Below, one piece after another: positions 36,767 through 45,914 of a stretch of 64,000 nt of DNA (the stretch's first letter is position 1; the number at the start of each line of letters is the position of its first letter). The translations under genes were made by a program, and so were the position numbers. Under the pieces are notes generated by a model that had not been told where the DNA came from, did no database searches, and saw only the letters and a program-made list of their open reading frames with translations. This stretch comes from Polynucleobacter sp. AM-26B4 (GTDB lineage Bacteria > Pseudomonadota > Gammaproteobacteria > Burkholderiales > Burkholderiaceae): contig NZ_JACVOT010000001.1 of the NCBI RefSeq assembly GCF_018882285.1, forward strand, positions 310,001 to 374,000. Reading direction: 5' to 3'.

Positions 36767-38376
36767 TCTTTAGACATTGCTCTCGATAGAATGATCACCG
36801 GCAGAAGACCTGCCAACACAATCGTCAATGCTGGCCACGCTGCTTCAGCCAAGCGCTCATCAGACGCCAGTTGATATGTCACAACTGCCAAGGTATCAAA
36901 GTTAAATGGTCGAAGCACCAATGTCGCTGGCAACTCTTTCATAACATCCACAAACACAAGTAAGCCAGCTGTTAATAAACTGCGGCGCAACAATGGCAAA
37001 TGAATTTTTTTTAATAATTCCCAGCGACCAGATCCTAAACTCATGGCACTGGCATCCATGCTTGGAGTGATTTTGCTCAAGCCAGCTTCCACTGTTTGCA
37101 AACTAGAAGATAAAAAGCGAGTTAGATACGCATAAACCAAAACCACCACTGAACCAGAAATCAACCAAGCAATATCAAGCTGCCCCAATAAGACCAAAAT
37201 ACCGACCGCTAAAACAGCTCCTGGCACGGCATATCCCAAGCTGACCATACGATTCACCATTTGCTGCAATCCACCTTTTGCAAGTCTTGCGCTGTAGGCC
37301 AACCACACCGCAATGGCAACAGCACAAATCGCTGTGAGTGTGGATAAGCCGATGGTATTGCCTAACCAATTCCAATAACGTTCGTTCAAACTCTCACCGC
37401 TTGAAATGGCCAAATACGCCATGATGATGACCGGCAAAATAAAACCAAACAACAAAGGCAACAAACAGGCCAAACTTGCCCAAAAAGCTTTTCTTCCTTG
37501 CAAGCGCCAAGGTTTGATTTGTCTAAAGCGTTGACCACTCGCAGCAAAGCGCATTTTTCGACGACTGGCGTGTTCTAACAGTAGCAGTAAAAAAATGATG
37601 CCCAACAAGGCGGCAGATAATTGCACGGCTGCCATGCGATCACCCATGCTCAACCAAGCTCTGTAGATACCAGTGGTCATGGTTTGCACGCCGAAGTAAG
37701 ACATGGCACCGTAATCAGCCACTGCTTCCATCAATGCCAAAGCAACCCCTGCCATGGTGGCAGGTCTTGCCATCGGTAACGCGACTTGCCAAAAAGCTCC
37801 CCAAGGTCCAGCGCCCAATGTTCGTGCTGCTTCAATTAAACGAGGGCTGCGCTCTAAAAAAGCTGTGCGACACAAAAGATAAACATATGGGTACAAAGCC
37901 AAGCTCAAGACACAAATGGCTCCCCACAGAGATCTTGGTTCTGGGAACCAAGGCAAGCGATCGACGCCCAACAAGTCTCTTAACAGTGTTTGAATAGGAC
38001 CTGAGAATTGAAAGAAATCGGTGTAGGCATAAGCCATCACATAAGCAGGCATGGCCAGAGGCAAAATCAACGCCCATTCAAAGATTCTTTTACCCGGAAA
38101 CTCACAGGTAGCCACCAACCAGGCGGTGATGATGCCCATGCTGGCAACACCAACGGTCACCCCTAAAGCCAGCACCAAGGTGGTCCAGGCATACCCTGGC
38201 AAGACTGTGGTTAAAAGGTGTGCAAGCACATCACCACTGCTGGACTGAGGGCTCAGCAATGCGGCAAAAATCCCCAATATTGGCAAAGCCAATACCAAAG
38301 ATAGGAGTATGGGTGTTATTCGTGGTCGCAAGATGGGATAATTATAAGAATGATTATCGATACGCAACCAATTCAT
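36763..38376 (-). CDS. FbpB-like iron(III) ABC transporter permease
   Basis: Two-domain ABC permease, 537 residues as called, about 12 transmembrane segments in two homologous halves. EAA-loop motifs are visible as EAARTLGAGPWGAFWQVALP near residue 182 and AMSLGSGRWELLKKIHLPLL near 455. FNFDTLAVVTYQLASDERL at the end is typical of FbpB/AfuB/HitB. The start is uncertain: the first ATG overlaps divergent fbpC by 27 bp, and a minus-strand TATAAT (38341-38346) would place the promoter inside this reading frame, favouring a later start such as TTG near 38328. No substrate-binding protein gene adjoins it. Confidence 0.85.
   Translation of the reverse strand: MNWLRIDNHSYNYPILRPRITPILLSLVLALPILGIFAALLSPQSSSGDVLAHLLTTVLPGYAWTTLVLALGVTVGVASMGIITAWLVATCEFPGKRIFEWALILPLAMPAYVMAYAYTDFFQFSGPIQTLLRDLLGVDRLPWFPEPRSLWGAICVLSLALYPYVYLLCRTAFLERSPRLIEAARTLGAGPWGAFWQVALPMARPATMAGVALALMEAVADYGAMSYFGVQTMTTGIYRAWLSMGDRMAAVQLSAALLGIIFLLLLLEHASRRKMRFAASGQRFRQIKPWRLQGRKAFWASLACLLPLLFGFILPVIIMAYLAISSGESLNERYWNWLGNTIGLSTLTAICAVAIAVWLAYSARLAKGGLQQMVNRMVSLGYAVPGAVLAVGILVLLGQLDIAWLISGSVVVLVYAYLTRFLSSSLQTVEAGLSKITPSMDASAMSLGSGRWELLKKIHLPLLRRSLLTAGLLVFVDVMKELPATLVLRPFNFDTLAVVTYQLASDERLAEAAWPALTIVLAGLLPVIILSRAMSKD
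38337..38358. promoter_or_regulatory. Fur-box-like inverted repeat between divergent fbpB and fbpC
   Basis: GATAATTATAAGAATGATTATC has GATAAT / ATTATC ends and resembles an array of Fur hexamers. It contains a minus-strand -10 TATAAT and covers the first fbpC ATG. The spacing differs from the classical 19-bp Fur box, so this is a candidate only. Confidence 0.45.
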
Positions 38377-39426
38377 TTAGATATTGAGGCCATTGATGTG
38401 GGTTATCCAGGTGAAAAATCTGGTAGCTGGAACCATGTCATACAAGGCTTGAGCATGCATTTAGACCATGGCAAGATTGGCTGTTTGCTTGGGCCTTCAG
38501 GGTGTGGCAAATCAACAGTTTTGCGAGCTATTTGTGGTTTTGAGCCTATTCAAAATGGCACCATCACGCTTGATAAGCAAATTGTTAGCTCAAAAAATTT
38601 CTCAATCGCCCCAGAAAAAAGGCGGGTTGGCGTGGTTTTTCAAGACTACGCCCTGTTTCCTCACTTAACCAATGCTCAGAACGTGGCTTTTGGTTTAAGA
38701 GAATTGAGTCAAAAAGAAGCCTTGCACAAAGCAGAAGAATGGCTAGAACGCGTGGGCCTTAATAATGTTGGTGATCGTTACCCACATGAATTGTCTGGCG
38801 GTCAACAGCAACGTGTGGCCTTGGCTCGCGCCATGGCCCCAGAACCAGAGTTATTGCTTTTGGATGAACCATTCTCCAATTTGGATGTGGATTTACGTGA
38901 GCGTTTGGCTGGTGAAGTCCGAGACATTCTCAAAGCCAACGGCACAACAGCGTTATTGGTCACACATGACCAATTTGAAGCATTTGCCATTGCCGATGAT
39001 GTGGGTGTGATGGTCGATGGTCGCTTAGTCCAATGGGACAGCGCCTACAACCTCTATCACCGTCCTGCTACGCGCTTTGTTGCTGACTTTGTCGGTTACG
39101 GTGTATTTGTTCCAGGAGTCACCAAACCAGGTCCTTCAGTAGAAATCGAATTGGGCTTGCTACCCCTCCCTCAAGCAAGCTATGGCTTGCCAAATGAAGA
39201 AGTGGATGTGCTTCTGCGTGCAGACGACATTGTTCACGATGATGACAGCCCGCTTCAAGCCGAAGTGATCACCAAAGCCTTCCGTGGTGGAGACTTTTTG
39301 TACACAGTTGAACTTGACTCTGGCCAACGCCTGCTGACCATGGTGCCAAGTCACCATAATCATGCGATTGGCGAAAAAATCGGCATTAAATTAGTGGCCG
39401 ATCACGTGGTTACTTTTAGCAAGTAG
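38350..39426 (+). CDS. FbpC-like iron(III) ABC transporter ATP-binding protein
   Basis: ABC ATPase, 358 residues. Walker A is GPSGCGKST near residue 51, the signature LSGGQQQRVALARA near 148, Walker B LLLLDEPFSNLD near 170, and the switch histidine in LVTHDQ. The C-terminal regulatory domain (about 240-358) and length match FbpC/AfuC. The ATG at 38350 has no Shine-Dalgarno and sits in the Fur-like box, so the message may be leaderless or the real start may be later, for example the GTG at 38398. It is divergent from its partner permease. Confidence 0.88.
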   Translation: MIIDTQPIHLDIEAIDVGYPGEKSGSWNHVIQGLSMHLDHGKIGCLLGPSGCGKSTVLRAICGFEPIQNGTITLDKQIVSSKNFSIAPEKRRVGVVFQDYALFPHLTNAQNVAFGLRELSQKEALHKAEEWLERVGLNNVGDRYPHELSGGQQQRVALARAMAPEPELLLLDEPFSNLDVDLRERLAGEVRDILKANGTTALLVTHDQFEAFAIADDVGVMVDGRLVQWDSAYNLYHRPATRFVADFVGYGVFVPGVTKPGPSVEIELGLLPLPQASYGLPNEEVDVLLRADDIVHDDDSPLQAEVITKAFRGGDFLYTVELDSGQRLLTMVPSHHNHAIGEKIGIKLVADHVVTFSK

Positions 39427-39438
39427 TAGAATTCTGAT

Positions 39439-40233
39439 ATGCAGCAATATCTAGATCTCATGAGCCATGTTTTGGCCAAAGGAACCCACAAATCAGACCG
39501 CACTGGCACGGGCACTGTTTCAGTGTTCGGCCATCAAATGCGTTTTGATTTGCAAGAAGGATTCCCTGTTGTAACGACTAAAAAGTTACACCTCAAATCC
39601 ATCATCATTGAATTGCTTTGGTTTTTACAAGGCAGTACCAATAACAATTGGTTAAAAGAACGTGGTGTGAGTATTTGGGATGAGTGGGCCAAAGAAGATG
39701 GTGAACTCGGTCCAATTTATGGCTATCAGTGGCGCTCATGGCCAGCACCCAATGGCGAACACGTTGATCAAATCAGTCAGTTGATGGATCAGATTAAAAA
39801 TAATCCTGATTCACGTCGTTTAATTGTTTCAGCTTGGAACGTTGCTGAAATTCCGCGCATGGCTTTACCACCTTGCCATGCTTTCTTTCAGTTTTATGTG
39901 GCTGACGGTAAGTTGTCTTGCCAACTCTATCAGCGCAGCGCTGATATTTTCTTGGGCGTGCCTTTTAATATTGCCAGCTATGCCTTGTTGACTCACATGA
40001 TTGCTCAGCAAGCTGGCTTAACGCCTGGTGAGTTTATTTGGACAGGCGGCGATTGCCACTTGTATTCCAATCACATGGAGCAAGTGAACCTCCAGTTATC
40101 GCGTCAGCCATTGCCTTTGCCAAAACTAAATATTCGCCGCAAACCGGCTTCTATTTTTGATTACGAATACGAAGACTTTGAACTCGTTGGTTATCAACAC
40201 CACGACCCTATCAAAGCTCCTGTAGCCATTTAA
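39439..40233 (+). CDS. thyA: Thymidylate synthase
   Basis: Makes dTMP from dUMP with methylene-tetrahydrofolate; 264 residues, exactly the Escherichia coli length. The catalytic C146 is in [12 protein letters not shown]. The arginine loop SDRTGTGT near 20, [20 protein letters not shown] and the C-terminal APVAI are all conserved. It lies 12 bp after the fbpC-like gene and 13 bp before folA, the usual thyA-folA pairing in which folA recycles the dihydrofolate product. Confidence 0.98.
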   Translation: MQQYLDLMSHVLAKGTHKSDRTGTGTVSVFGHQMRFDLQEGFPVVTTKKLHLKSIIIELLWFLQGSTNNNWLKERGVSIWDEWAKEDGELGPIYGYQWRSWPAPNGEHVDQISQLMDQIKNNPDSRRLIVSAWNVAEIPRMALPPCHAFFQFYVADGKLSCQLYQRSADIFLGVPFNIASYALLTHMIAQQAGLTPGEFIWTGGDCHLYSNHMEQVNLQLSRQPLPLPKLNIRRKPASIFDYEYEDFELVGYQHHDPIKAPVAI

Positions 40234-40246
40234 TCAAAGGATTGCT

Positions 40247-40726
40247 GTGGAATTAGCCATCATTGTTGCGCGCGCTAAAAATGGTGTGATTGGTGTGAAC
40301 AACACACTGCCTTGGCATTTACCAGAAGATCTCAAGCACTTTAAAAATACCACTTTGGGCTGCCCGATCATCATGGGTCGCAACACTTGGGTATCGTTGG
40401 GTCGCCCATTGCCTGGCAGACGCAATATTGTTGTGAGCCGTAATCCAGAATTCAAAGCTGAAGGCGCAGAAACATTCACATCTTTAGAAGATGCGATTGA
40501 TGCCTGCTCTGGTGTTGAGAAAGCTTTCATCATCGGTGGCGCACAAATCTATGATGAAGCTTTGATGTATGTCGATAAACTCATCATCACTGAAGTGGAT
40601 ATCGAGATTGATGGCGATGCATTTTTCCCTGATGTCGACGACATGCTCTGGGAAGAAGTTTCAAGAGAAGAGCACAACAATGGTACTTTGGCTTACGCCT
40701 TTGTGACCTACACCAGCAAGCTCTAA
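40247..40726 (+). CDS. folA: Dihydrofolate reductase
   Basis: Reduces dihydrofolate to tetrahydrofolate with NADPH; 159 residues. It starts with GTG 40247-40249 (MELAIIVARAKNGVIG), preceded by AAAGG. Active-site features are the loop GVIGVNNTLPWHLPEDLKHFK with the catalytic aspartate D28 and the NADPH motifs IIMGRNTW and FIIGGAQIYDEAL. It pairs with thyA. Confidence 0.97.
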   Translation: MELAIIVARAKNGVIGVNNTLPWHLPEDLKHFKNTTLGCPIIMGRNTWVSLGRPLPGRRNIVVSRNPEFKAEGAETFTSLEDAIDACSGVEKAFIIGGAQIYDEALMYVDKLIITEVDIEIDGDAFFPDVDDMLWEEVSREEHNNGTLAYAFVTYTSKL

Positions 40727-40772
40727 TCAGTCAGCCTGCTTAGTTAAATCCAGCAAGCAATTGATTGCTGAA

Positions 40773-42125
40773 TTAGCGACCACCCACCGTCATATTTTCA
40801 ATCAGTATTGAGCCAGTCTCTTTGGTGCCACGCACCAAAGTATCTGCACCAATGGCCACGATTTGCTTGAACATGTCTTTTAAGTTACCGGCAATCGTGA
40901 TTTCTTCAACGGGATGAACAATCACACCGTTCTCAACCCAATATCCAAACGCTCCGCGTGAGTAATCACCGTTCACGTAGTTAACACCTTGACCCATGAG
41001 ATCAGTGACCAATAAACCAGTGCCCATTTTCTTCAACATGGCTGGCAAGTCATCAGATGGTTTTGTTAAGCGGCTTTTGAATTGCAATTGATGAGAGCCA
41101 CCAGCATTACCAGTGGTTTGCATGCCCAACTTTCTAGCAGAGTAAGTGGATAAGAAGTAACCCTGCACAGCACCTGCATCAATCACTTTGCGCGAACGTG
41201 TTCTCACACCCTCTTCATCAAATGGTGCACTGCCTGTTAAACGAGGAATGTGCGGCTCTTCCAATAAATCAATGTGTTTAGGAAAAATGGTTTTACCCAA
41301 ACTATCTTGCAAGAAGCTGGACTTTCTGTACAAAGCTCCTCCAGAGGTGGCCTGCACGTAAGCACCCACCAAACCAACCGCTAATGGTGATTCAAATAAA
41401 ACTGGGCAATTTCTGGTCGAGATTGAACGTGCACCCAATCTTGCCAAAGCTCTTTTGGCAGCATAAGCACCAACGTCGGCTGGTCTGGCCATGTCTTCTG
41501 GTGCGCGAGCAGTTGTGTGCCAATCATCACGCTGCATGGCAGCGCCTTTTTTGCTTGTTGCACTGGCGATAGGAGTGCAGGCAATGTAATGACGAGAGAT
41601 GGCATAGCCACCCATGAAACCATTGCTAGTGCCCAACATGAAATGTGACTGCTGAGCAGACACTGTTGCCCCATCGCTGTTGGTGATATTTTTACTCACG
41701 GCAAAAGCACCACGCTCAGCATCTCTGGCAATTTCTACAGCTTCGGCAGTATTGATGTTCCAAGGATGGTAGAGATCCAAATCTTTGGGATTTTTTTCTA
41801 GTAGATCGGCTTCAGCCAATCCAGCACAATCATCTTCAGCGGTGTGCTGCGCAATGTGAAAAGCTGCTCGCACGCTGGCCTTGAGAGATTCTTTTGAAAA
41901 ATCACTGGTCCCAGCATTGCCGCGTCTTTGACCAATGAACACCGTGACACCTGCTTGCTTATCAAGATTTTGCTCAATGGTTTCAATGTTGCCCTTGCGC
42001 ACCGAGACCGATAAACCGCTACCCTCAGAAAGCTCTGCGGCGGCATCTGTGGCCCCCAAAGCCTTGGCTTCAGCCAATAAATAAGAGACTAATTCTTGTA
42101 ATTGTGTGGGTGAATGTGAAAACAT
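40773..42125 (-). CDS. pmbA: Metalloprotease PmbA (TldE)
   Basis: Partner of TldD in a peptidase that matures small peptides such as microcins and CcdA fragments. I start it at ATG 42123-42125 (MFSHSPTQLQEL), 450 residues, because the earlier ATG (42161) would overlap divergent mogA. Typical segments are VRKGNIETIEQN near 45, the GASRGAFGYWVENG-like YSRGAFGYWVENGVI and EEITIAGNLKDMF near the end. PmbA itself lacks the TldD HExxxH zinc site, as seen here. tldD is not in the window. Confidence 0.94.
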   Translation of the reverse strand: MFSHSPTQLQELVSYLLAEAKALGATDAAAELSEGSGLSVSVRKGNIETIEQNLDKQAGVTVFIGQRRGNAGTSDFSKESLKASVRAAFHIAQHTAEDDCAGLAEADLLEKNPKDLDLYHPWNINTAEAVEIARDAERGAFAVSKNITNSDGATVSAQQSHFMLGTSNGFMGGYAISRHYIACTPIASATSKKGAAMQRDDWHTTARAPEDMARPADVGAYAAKRALARLGARSISTRNCPVLFESPLAVGLVGAYVQATSGGALYRKSSFLQDSLGKTIFPKHIDLLEEPHIPRLTGSAPFDEEGVRTRSRKVIDAGAVQGYFLSTYSARKLGMQTTGNAGGSHQLQFKSRLTKPSDDLPAMLKKMGTGLLVTDLMGQGVNYVNGDYSRGAFGYWVENGVIVHPVEEITIAGNLKDMFKQIVAIGADTLVRGTKETGSILIENMTVGGR

Positions 42126-42151
42126 TCCGCAATCATAGCTAGAATTGACGT

Positions 42152-42790
42152 ATGAGTGCAAAAAATACCAATACTAAAAATACAAAACGCCAACATCCAG
42201 ATGAAATTTGGATTGGCTTAATTTCAATTTCAGACCGTGCCAGCAGCGGGGTTTATCAAGATGAAGGCATTCCGGCCCTTGAATCTTGGTTTGCCAAAGC
42301 CTTGACCTCCCCTTGGCACATGGAGTCTCGTTTGATTCCGGATGAAAAAGAATTGATTTCTAAAACCATCCAAGAACTCGTGGATGAGGTTGGTTGTGAC
42401 TTGGTTTTAACCACGGGAGGCACAGGGCCTTCTAGAAGAGATGTGACGCCCGAGGCAACGTTGGCTGTTGCGAGTAGAGAGATGCCAGGCTTTGCAGAAC
42501 AAATGCGCCAAATCAGCCTTAAATTCGTTCCTACAGCTATTTTGTCCAGGCAGGTGGCCGCCCTTCGAGAAATTGAAAACCATGCAGCCTTGATCATCAA
42601 TTTACCAGGACAGCCAAAAGCGATTCAAGAAACCTTGGAGGGCTTGAAGGATGCCGATGGCAAAGCTATCGTTCCAGGTATTTTTGCAGCCGTGCCCTAC
42701 TGCATCGATTTGATTGGCGGTCCTTATGTAGAGACCAATGAAACTGTGATCAAAGCATTCCGCCCTAAATCAGCAATCAGAGCAAAATAA
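42152..42790 (+). CDS. mogA: Molybdopterin adenylyltransferase
   Basis: Adenylylates molybdopterin before MoeA inserts molybdate; 212 residues. Signature motifs are LTTGGTGPSRRDVTPEAT near residue 88 and the INLPGQPKAIQE segment near 150. The first about 15 residues are Asn/Thr/Lys-rich and not conserved. Divergent from pmbA with a 26-bp gap to the preferred pmbA start. It completes the moaA-moeA-mogA set visible here. Confidence 0.93.
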   Translation: MSAKNTNTKNTKRQHPDEIWIGLISISDRASSGVYQDEGIPALESWFAKALTSPWHMESRLIPDEKELISKTIQELVDEVGCDLVLTTGGTGPSRRDVTPEATLAVASREMPGFAEQMRQISLKFVPTAILSRQVAALREIENHAALIINLPGQPKAIQETLEGLKDADGKAIVPGIFAAVPYCIDLIGGPYVETNETVIKAFRPKSAIRAK

Positions 42791-42813
42791 TTTAACGCAG
42801 TTAGCAAATTTGA

Positions 42814-42843
42814 CTTGGCTTGAGCTTCTTATCTCAAGCCAAG
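42814..42843. terminator. 11-bp perfect hairpin over the AEC gene stop
   Basis: CTTGGCTTGAG (42814-42824) and CTCAAGCCAAG (42833-42843) form an 11-bp stem with an 8-nt loop, in the gap between convergent mogA and the AEC transporter. The stem includes the last codons and stop of the transporter. No long T tract follows on either strand. It is likely a bidirectional 3'-end structure. Confidence 0.5.
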
Positions 42844-43731
42844 GTACAAGCCAATAGGCACGAAGATCATGGCTGATAAGTTGCCGAGCAAAACAATCGA
42901 GGCAACAAGTTCAGGATCTTGTTTATTGCGATCAGCCACCAAGAAATTCAAAACCGCTGGCGGCAAACTGGCAAACACAAATAAAAGACCCTTTTGAAGA
43001 TCTGTCATTTCTACAAAAGGTGCAATGATCAATGCGACAGTCAAACCCACGATTGGGCAAATCGCAGCGCCTAAAAATCCTTCACGCCAATGCTTCAGAT
43101 TGGCATCCTTCATTCGCACACCCAAAGAAAACAACATCAAAGGCACTGTGGCATCACCCAATAATTTGATTGATTGATACAAAGGCTCTGGCAAGGTGTA
43201 AAGATGTTTGGTGCTTGAAAGGAAGACGCCCAGTATGGTGGCGATCACCATCGGATTTGCGAATACACCTTTGACTGATGCTTTGGGGTTCACCAGCTTG
43301 ACCCCTAAAGTGAAGTGCATCAAATTAGAAATCGCAAACAATGCCACAGCAGGAGCAAGGCCAGCAGTACCAAAAGCAAACACTGCCAAAGGCAAACCCA
43401 TGTTGCCGCAGTTATTGAACATCATCGGAGGCACAAATGTTTTGGGATCCATGCCAGATATCTTGGCAATCGGCCAGGCCAGAATACCTGAGCCTAAAAC
43501 AACAGCAACACCACACAACAACAAACTCCATTGATCTAATAATTCAAAGTCTTTGCTCACAAACGCAGAAACAACCAACAGTGGCGCAATCACATCCAGC
43601 GTTGCACGATTGATGCCTGACATGTCAGGGTGAGCTTTACGCCCATACAACCAACCCACCAAAATGATCAACACCACTGGCGTGATGATGGCGGCGATTC
43701 TTAAAAACATATTGGCGTCTTGAGAAAGCAT
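42829..43731 (-). CDS. AEC-family (auxin efflux carrier) transporter
   Basis: Secondary transporter of about 300 residues with eight to ten hydrophobic helices across its length. Family features include the N-terminal ITPVVLIILVGWLYGRK, NFGNMGLPL-like NNCGNMGLPLAVF near 107 and LFSLGVRMKD near 198. AEC members export or import carboxylates such as malate and malonate; the substrate is unknown here. ATGs at 43731 and 43710 are both plausible starts. It follows orn on the same strand. Confidence 0.88.
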   Translation of the reverse strand: MLSQDANMFLRIAAIITPVVLIILVGWLYGRKAHPDMSGINRATLDVIAPLLVVSAFVSKDFELLDQWSLLLCGVAVVLGSGILAWPIAKISGMDPKTFVPPMMFNNCGNMGLPLAVFAFGTAGLAPAVALFAISNLMHFTLGVKLVNPKASVKGVFANPMVIATILGVFLSSTKHLYTLPEPLYQSIKLLGDATVPLMLFSLGVRMKDANLKHWREGFLGAAICPIVGLTVALIIAPFVEMTDLQKGLLFVFASLPPAVLNFLVADRNKQDPELVASIVLLGNLSAMIFVPIGLYLGLR

Positions 43732-43763
43732 ATTTTTATTGATTAAATTGTTTTGTTGCTTAT

Positions 43764-44348
43764 TTAGTTACCCTCAACGATTGGCTCATCACCAATGGTT
43801 GGAATGAATAGTTTTTCTCGGTAATAGCGCAACTCTTCTACCGATTCAATGATGTCAGCCAAGGCTGTGTGGGCCTGCTGCTTTGAGAAGCCTTTAGCGA
43901 TTTCAGGTTGCCAGCGCTTACATAATTCTTTAATGGTTGAAACATCAATGTTTCGATAATGGAAGTAAGCTTCCAACTTAGGCATGTAACGATTCATGAA
44001 GCGGCGATCTTGATGGATGGTATTACCGCACATCGGAGAAATACTTGATTTCACATGCTGCTTTAAAAAAGCCAAGCACTCTGCTTCAACATCGGCTTCA
44101 GTCAAGGTAGATGCCTTCACTTTATCAATCAAACCAGATTTACCATGCGTGCCTTTGTTCCAAGCATCCATGCGATCTAAAACAGCGTCTTCTTGGTGGA
44201 CCACCAAAACAGGTCCTTCAGCAACAATGTTCAAATCTCCATCGGTCACGATCATGGCAATTTCTAAAATACGGTCTGTTTCTGGTTGAAGACCTGACAT
44301 CTCCATATCCACCCACACCAAGCGATCGTTTTTTCTGGTTGTGCTCAT
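43764..44348 (-). CDS. orn: Oligoribonuclease
   Basis: 3'-5' exoribonuclease that degrades dinucleotides and pGpG to mononucleotides; 194 residues. DEDDh exonuclease motifs: VDMEMSGL near residue 13 (D and E), NTIHQDRRF in the middle (D), and [15 protein letters not shown] with catalytic histidine and aspartate near 160. It is divergent from the Ste24-type protease gene, a known arrangement in betaproteobacteria. Confidence 0.96.
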   Translation of the reverse strand: MSTTRKNDRLVWVDMEMSGLQPETDRILEIAMIVTDGDLNIVAEGPVLVVHQEDAVLDRMDAWNKGTHGKSGLIDKVKASTLTEADVEAECLAFLKQHVKSSISPMCGNTIHQDRRFMNRYMPKLEAYFHYRNIDVSTIKELCKRWQPEIAKGFSKQQAHTALADIIESVEELRYYREKLFIPTIGDEPIVEGN

Positions 44349-44653
44349 TTGTCTTTACTGATTCCTGTTATTTGTACTGCTGATCATTGCTATCAATCAT
44401 CTGATTTTATTGAGTTTCATGAGATTTCATGCAAAACGAGTATTTCCCTCAATAAAACAGCATTTTGGTGATTATTACACCTGCGGTGTAATTGTCCTAT
44501 TTTAAGAATTTGAAGAGATTTTCAATCGGGACACCGCTCATTTTTCAATGTTTGCATACCAGTAGGTCCTTTATTACCCGATGTCATAGTTGTGTAAAAA
44601 TAGCCTAATTATTTAGAGTCTTTAACTGGATTCTCAACATTTTTAGCGAACTC
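44349..44653. other. 305-bp divergent gap between orn and the Ste24-type gene
   Basis: No credible ORF was found; the longest small frame seen is 28 codons. The gap is AT-rich. It contains a perfect inverted repeat (44474-44492) and must hold promoters for both genes. I could not place strong -35/-10 pairs with confidence. Confidence 0.6.
44474..44492. promoter_or_regulatory. Perfect 8-3-8 inverted repeat, candidate operator
   Basis: ATTACACC-TGC-GGTGTAAT, a textbook dimer-binding layout, lies near the middle of the orn/Ste24 divergent gap, 126 bp from one start and 162 bp from the other. It has no T tract to suggest a terminator. The regulator is unknown. Confidence 0.5.
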
Positions 44654-45910
44654 ATGACATTCACTTTGATCTTTCTTTTGGGCTTAGCCCTCAGTGTTGC
44701 AACTCGTTACTACTTGGCCTCTCGCCATATGCGACACATTGCATTGCATCGCGATCAGGTTCCAGCAGAATTTGCCAGCAAAGTAACAATCACCGATCAC
44801 CACAAAGCAGCCGACTACACCATGACCAAATTACGTCTTGGTTTATTTGAAATCGCCTTATCAGTGGCTATTTTGATTGGCTTCACCCTGCTGGGCGGTC
44901 TACAGCAGCTGCATAACTTCACTTTGGATTTATTGGGACCTGGCATCCCACAGCAAATGGCTTTATTGGTTTCAATCAGCCTGATCACAGGCATCATTGA
45001 TTTGCCATTTTCTTGGCACCGTCAATTTGGCATCGAAGAAAAATTTGGCTTTAACAGAATGACTCTAGCTCTATTCTTCGCAGATATGCTCAAGGGCATT
45101 TTGTTGGGTCTTGCCATCGGCTTGCCGCTCTTGTGGGTGGTTCTGACGCTGATGACTGAAGCAGGTCAGTATTGGTGGGTCTGGACTTGGTTTGTATGGG
45201 TAGGCTTCAATGCATTGTTGCTGTGGTTATTCCCCACTTTCATTGCCCCTCTATTCAATAAATTTAAACCCTTAGAAGATGGTCCTTTAAAAGATCGCAT
45301 TGAAGACTTGCTCAAGCGTTGCGACTTCACCAGTCAAGGTCTTTTCATCATGGATGGCAGCAAGCGCAGTGCTCATGGCAACGCTTATTTCACAGGCATG
45401 GGCAAGGCCAAACGAATTGTGTTTTTTGATACTTTGATCGAGCGTTTAAACCCGCAAGAAATTGAAGCCGTTTTGGCTCATGAATTAGGACACTTCAAAC
45501 GCCAACATATTCGTAAGCGTTTGATTCAATCGTTTGCTTTGAGCTTTTTAGTGCTCGCCTTATTGGGATGGATCTCAACCAAAGCTTGGTTCTACTTGAG
45601 CCTCGGAATTACTCCAGACATGAACGGTTATAACGCTGGTTTGGCCTTGGCATTGTTCAGCTTGGTCTTACCTGTGTTTGGCTTCTTCTTAACGCCAATC
45701 AACAGCATGGGCTCTCGCAAACATGAATATGAGGCTGATGCTTTTGCTGCTGAAAAATCATCAGCGAATGATCTGATCACTGCTTTGGTCAAGTTGTATC
45801 AAGACAATGCAGCAACGCTCACACCGGATCCGCTGTATTCAAAGTTTTATGACTCTCACCCACCAGCTCCTTTGCGCATTGCTCATTTGCAAAGCATGGC
45901 GGTAAGATAG
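44654..45910 (+). CDS. Ste24/CAAX-type M48 membrane metalloprotease
   Basis: Zinc metalloprotease in the inner membrane, 418 residues. The zinc motif HELGH is near residue 276 (VLAHELGHFKRQHIRK), with the third ligand in the HEYEADAFAAE segment near 357. About five to seven hydrophobic helices, the first at residues 1-16, surround it. The long N-terminal membrane part and length match Ste24/CAAX prenyl protease 1 homologues rather than the shorter HtpX. The gene ends 4 bp before rsgA. Confidence 0.92.
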   Translation: MTFTLIFLLGLALSVATRYYLASRHMRHIALHRDQVPAEFASKVTITDHHKAADYTMTKLRLGLFEIALSVAILIGFTLLGGLQQLHNFTLDLLGPGIPQQMALLVSISLITGIIDLPFSWHRQFGIEEKFGFNRMTLALFFADMLKGILLGLAIGLPLLWVVLTLMTEAGQYWWVWTWFVWVGFNALLLWLFPTFIAPLFNKFKPLEDGPLKDRIEDLLKRCDFTSQGLFIMDGSKRSAHGNAYFTGMGKAKRIVFFDTLIERLNPQEIEAVLAHELGHFKRQHIRKRLIQSFALSFLVLALLGWISTKAWFYLSLGITPDMNGYNAGLALALFSLVLPVFGFFLTPINSMGSRKHEYEADAFAAEKSSANDLITALVKLYQDNAATLTPDPLYSKFYDSHPPAPLRIAHLQSMAVR

Positions 45911-45914
45911 TTTG

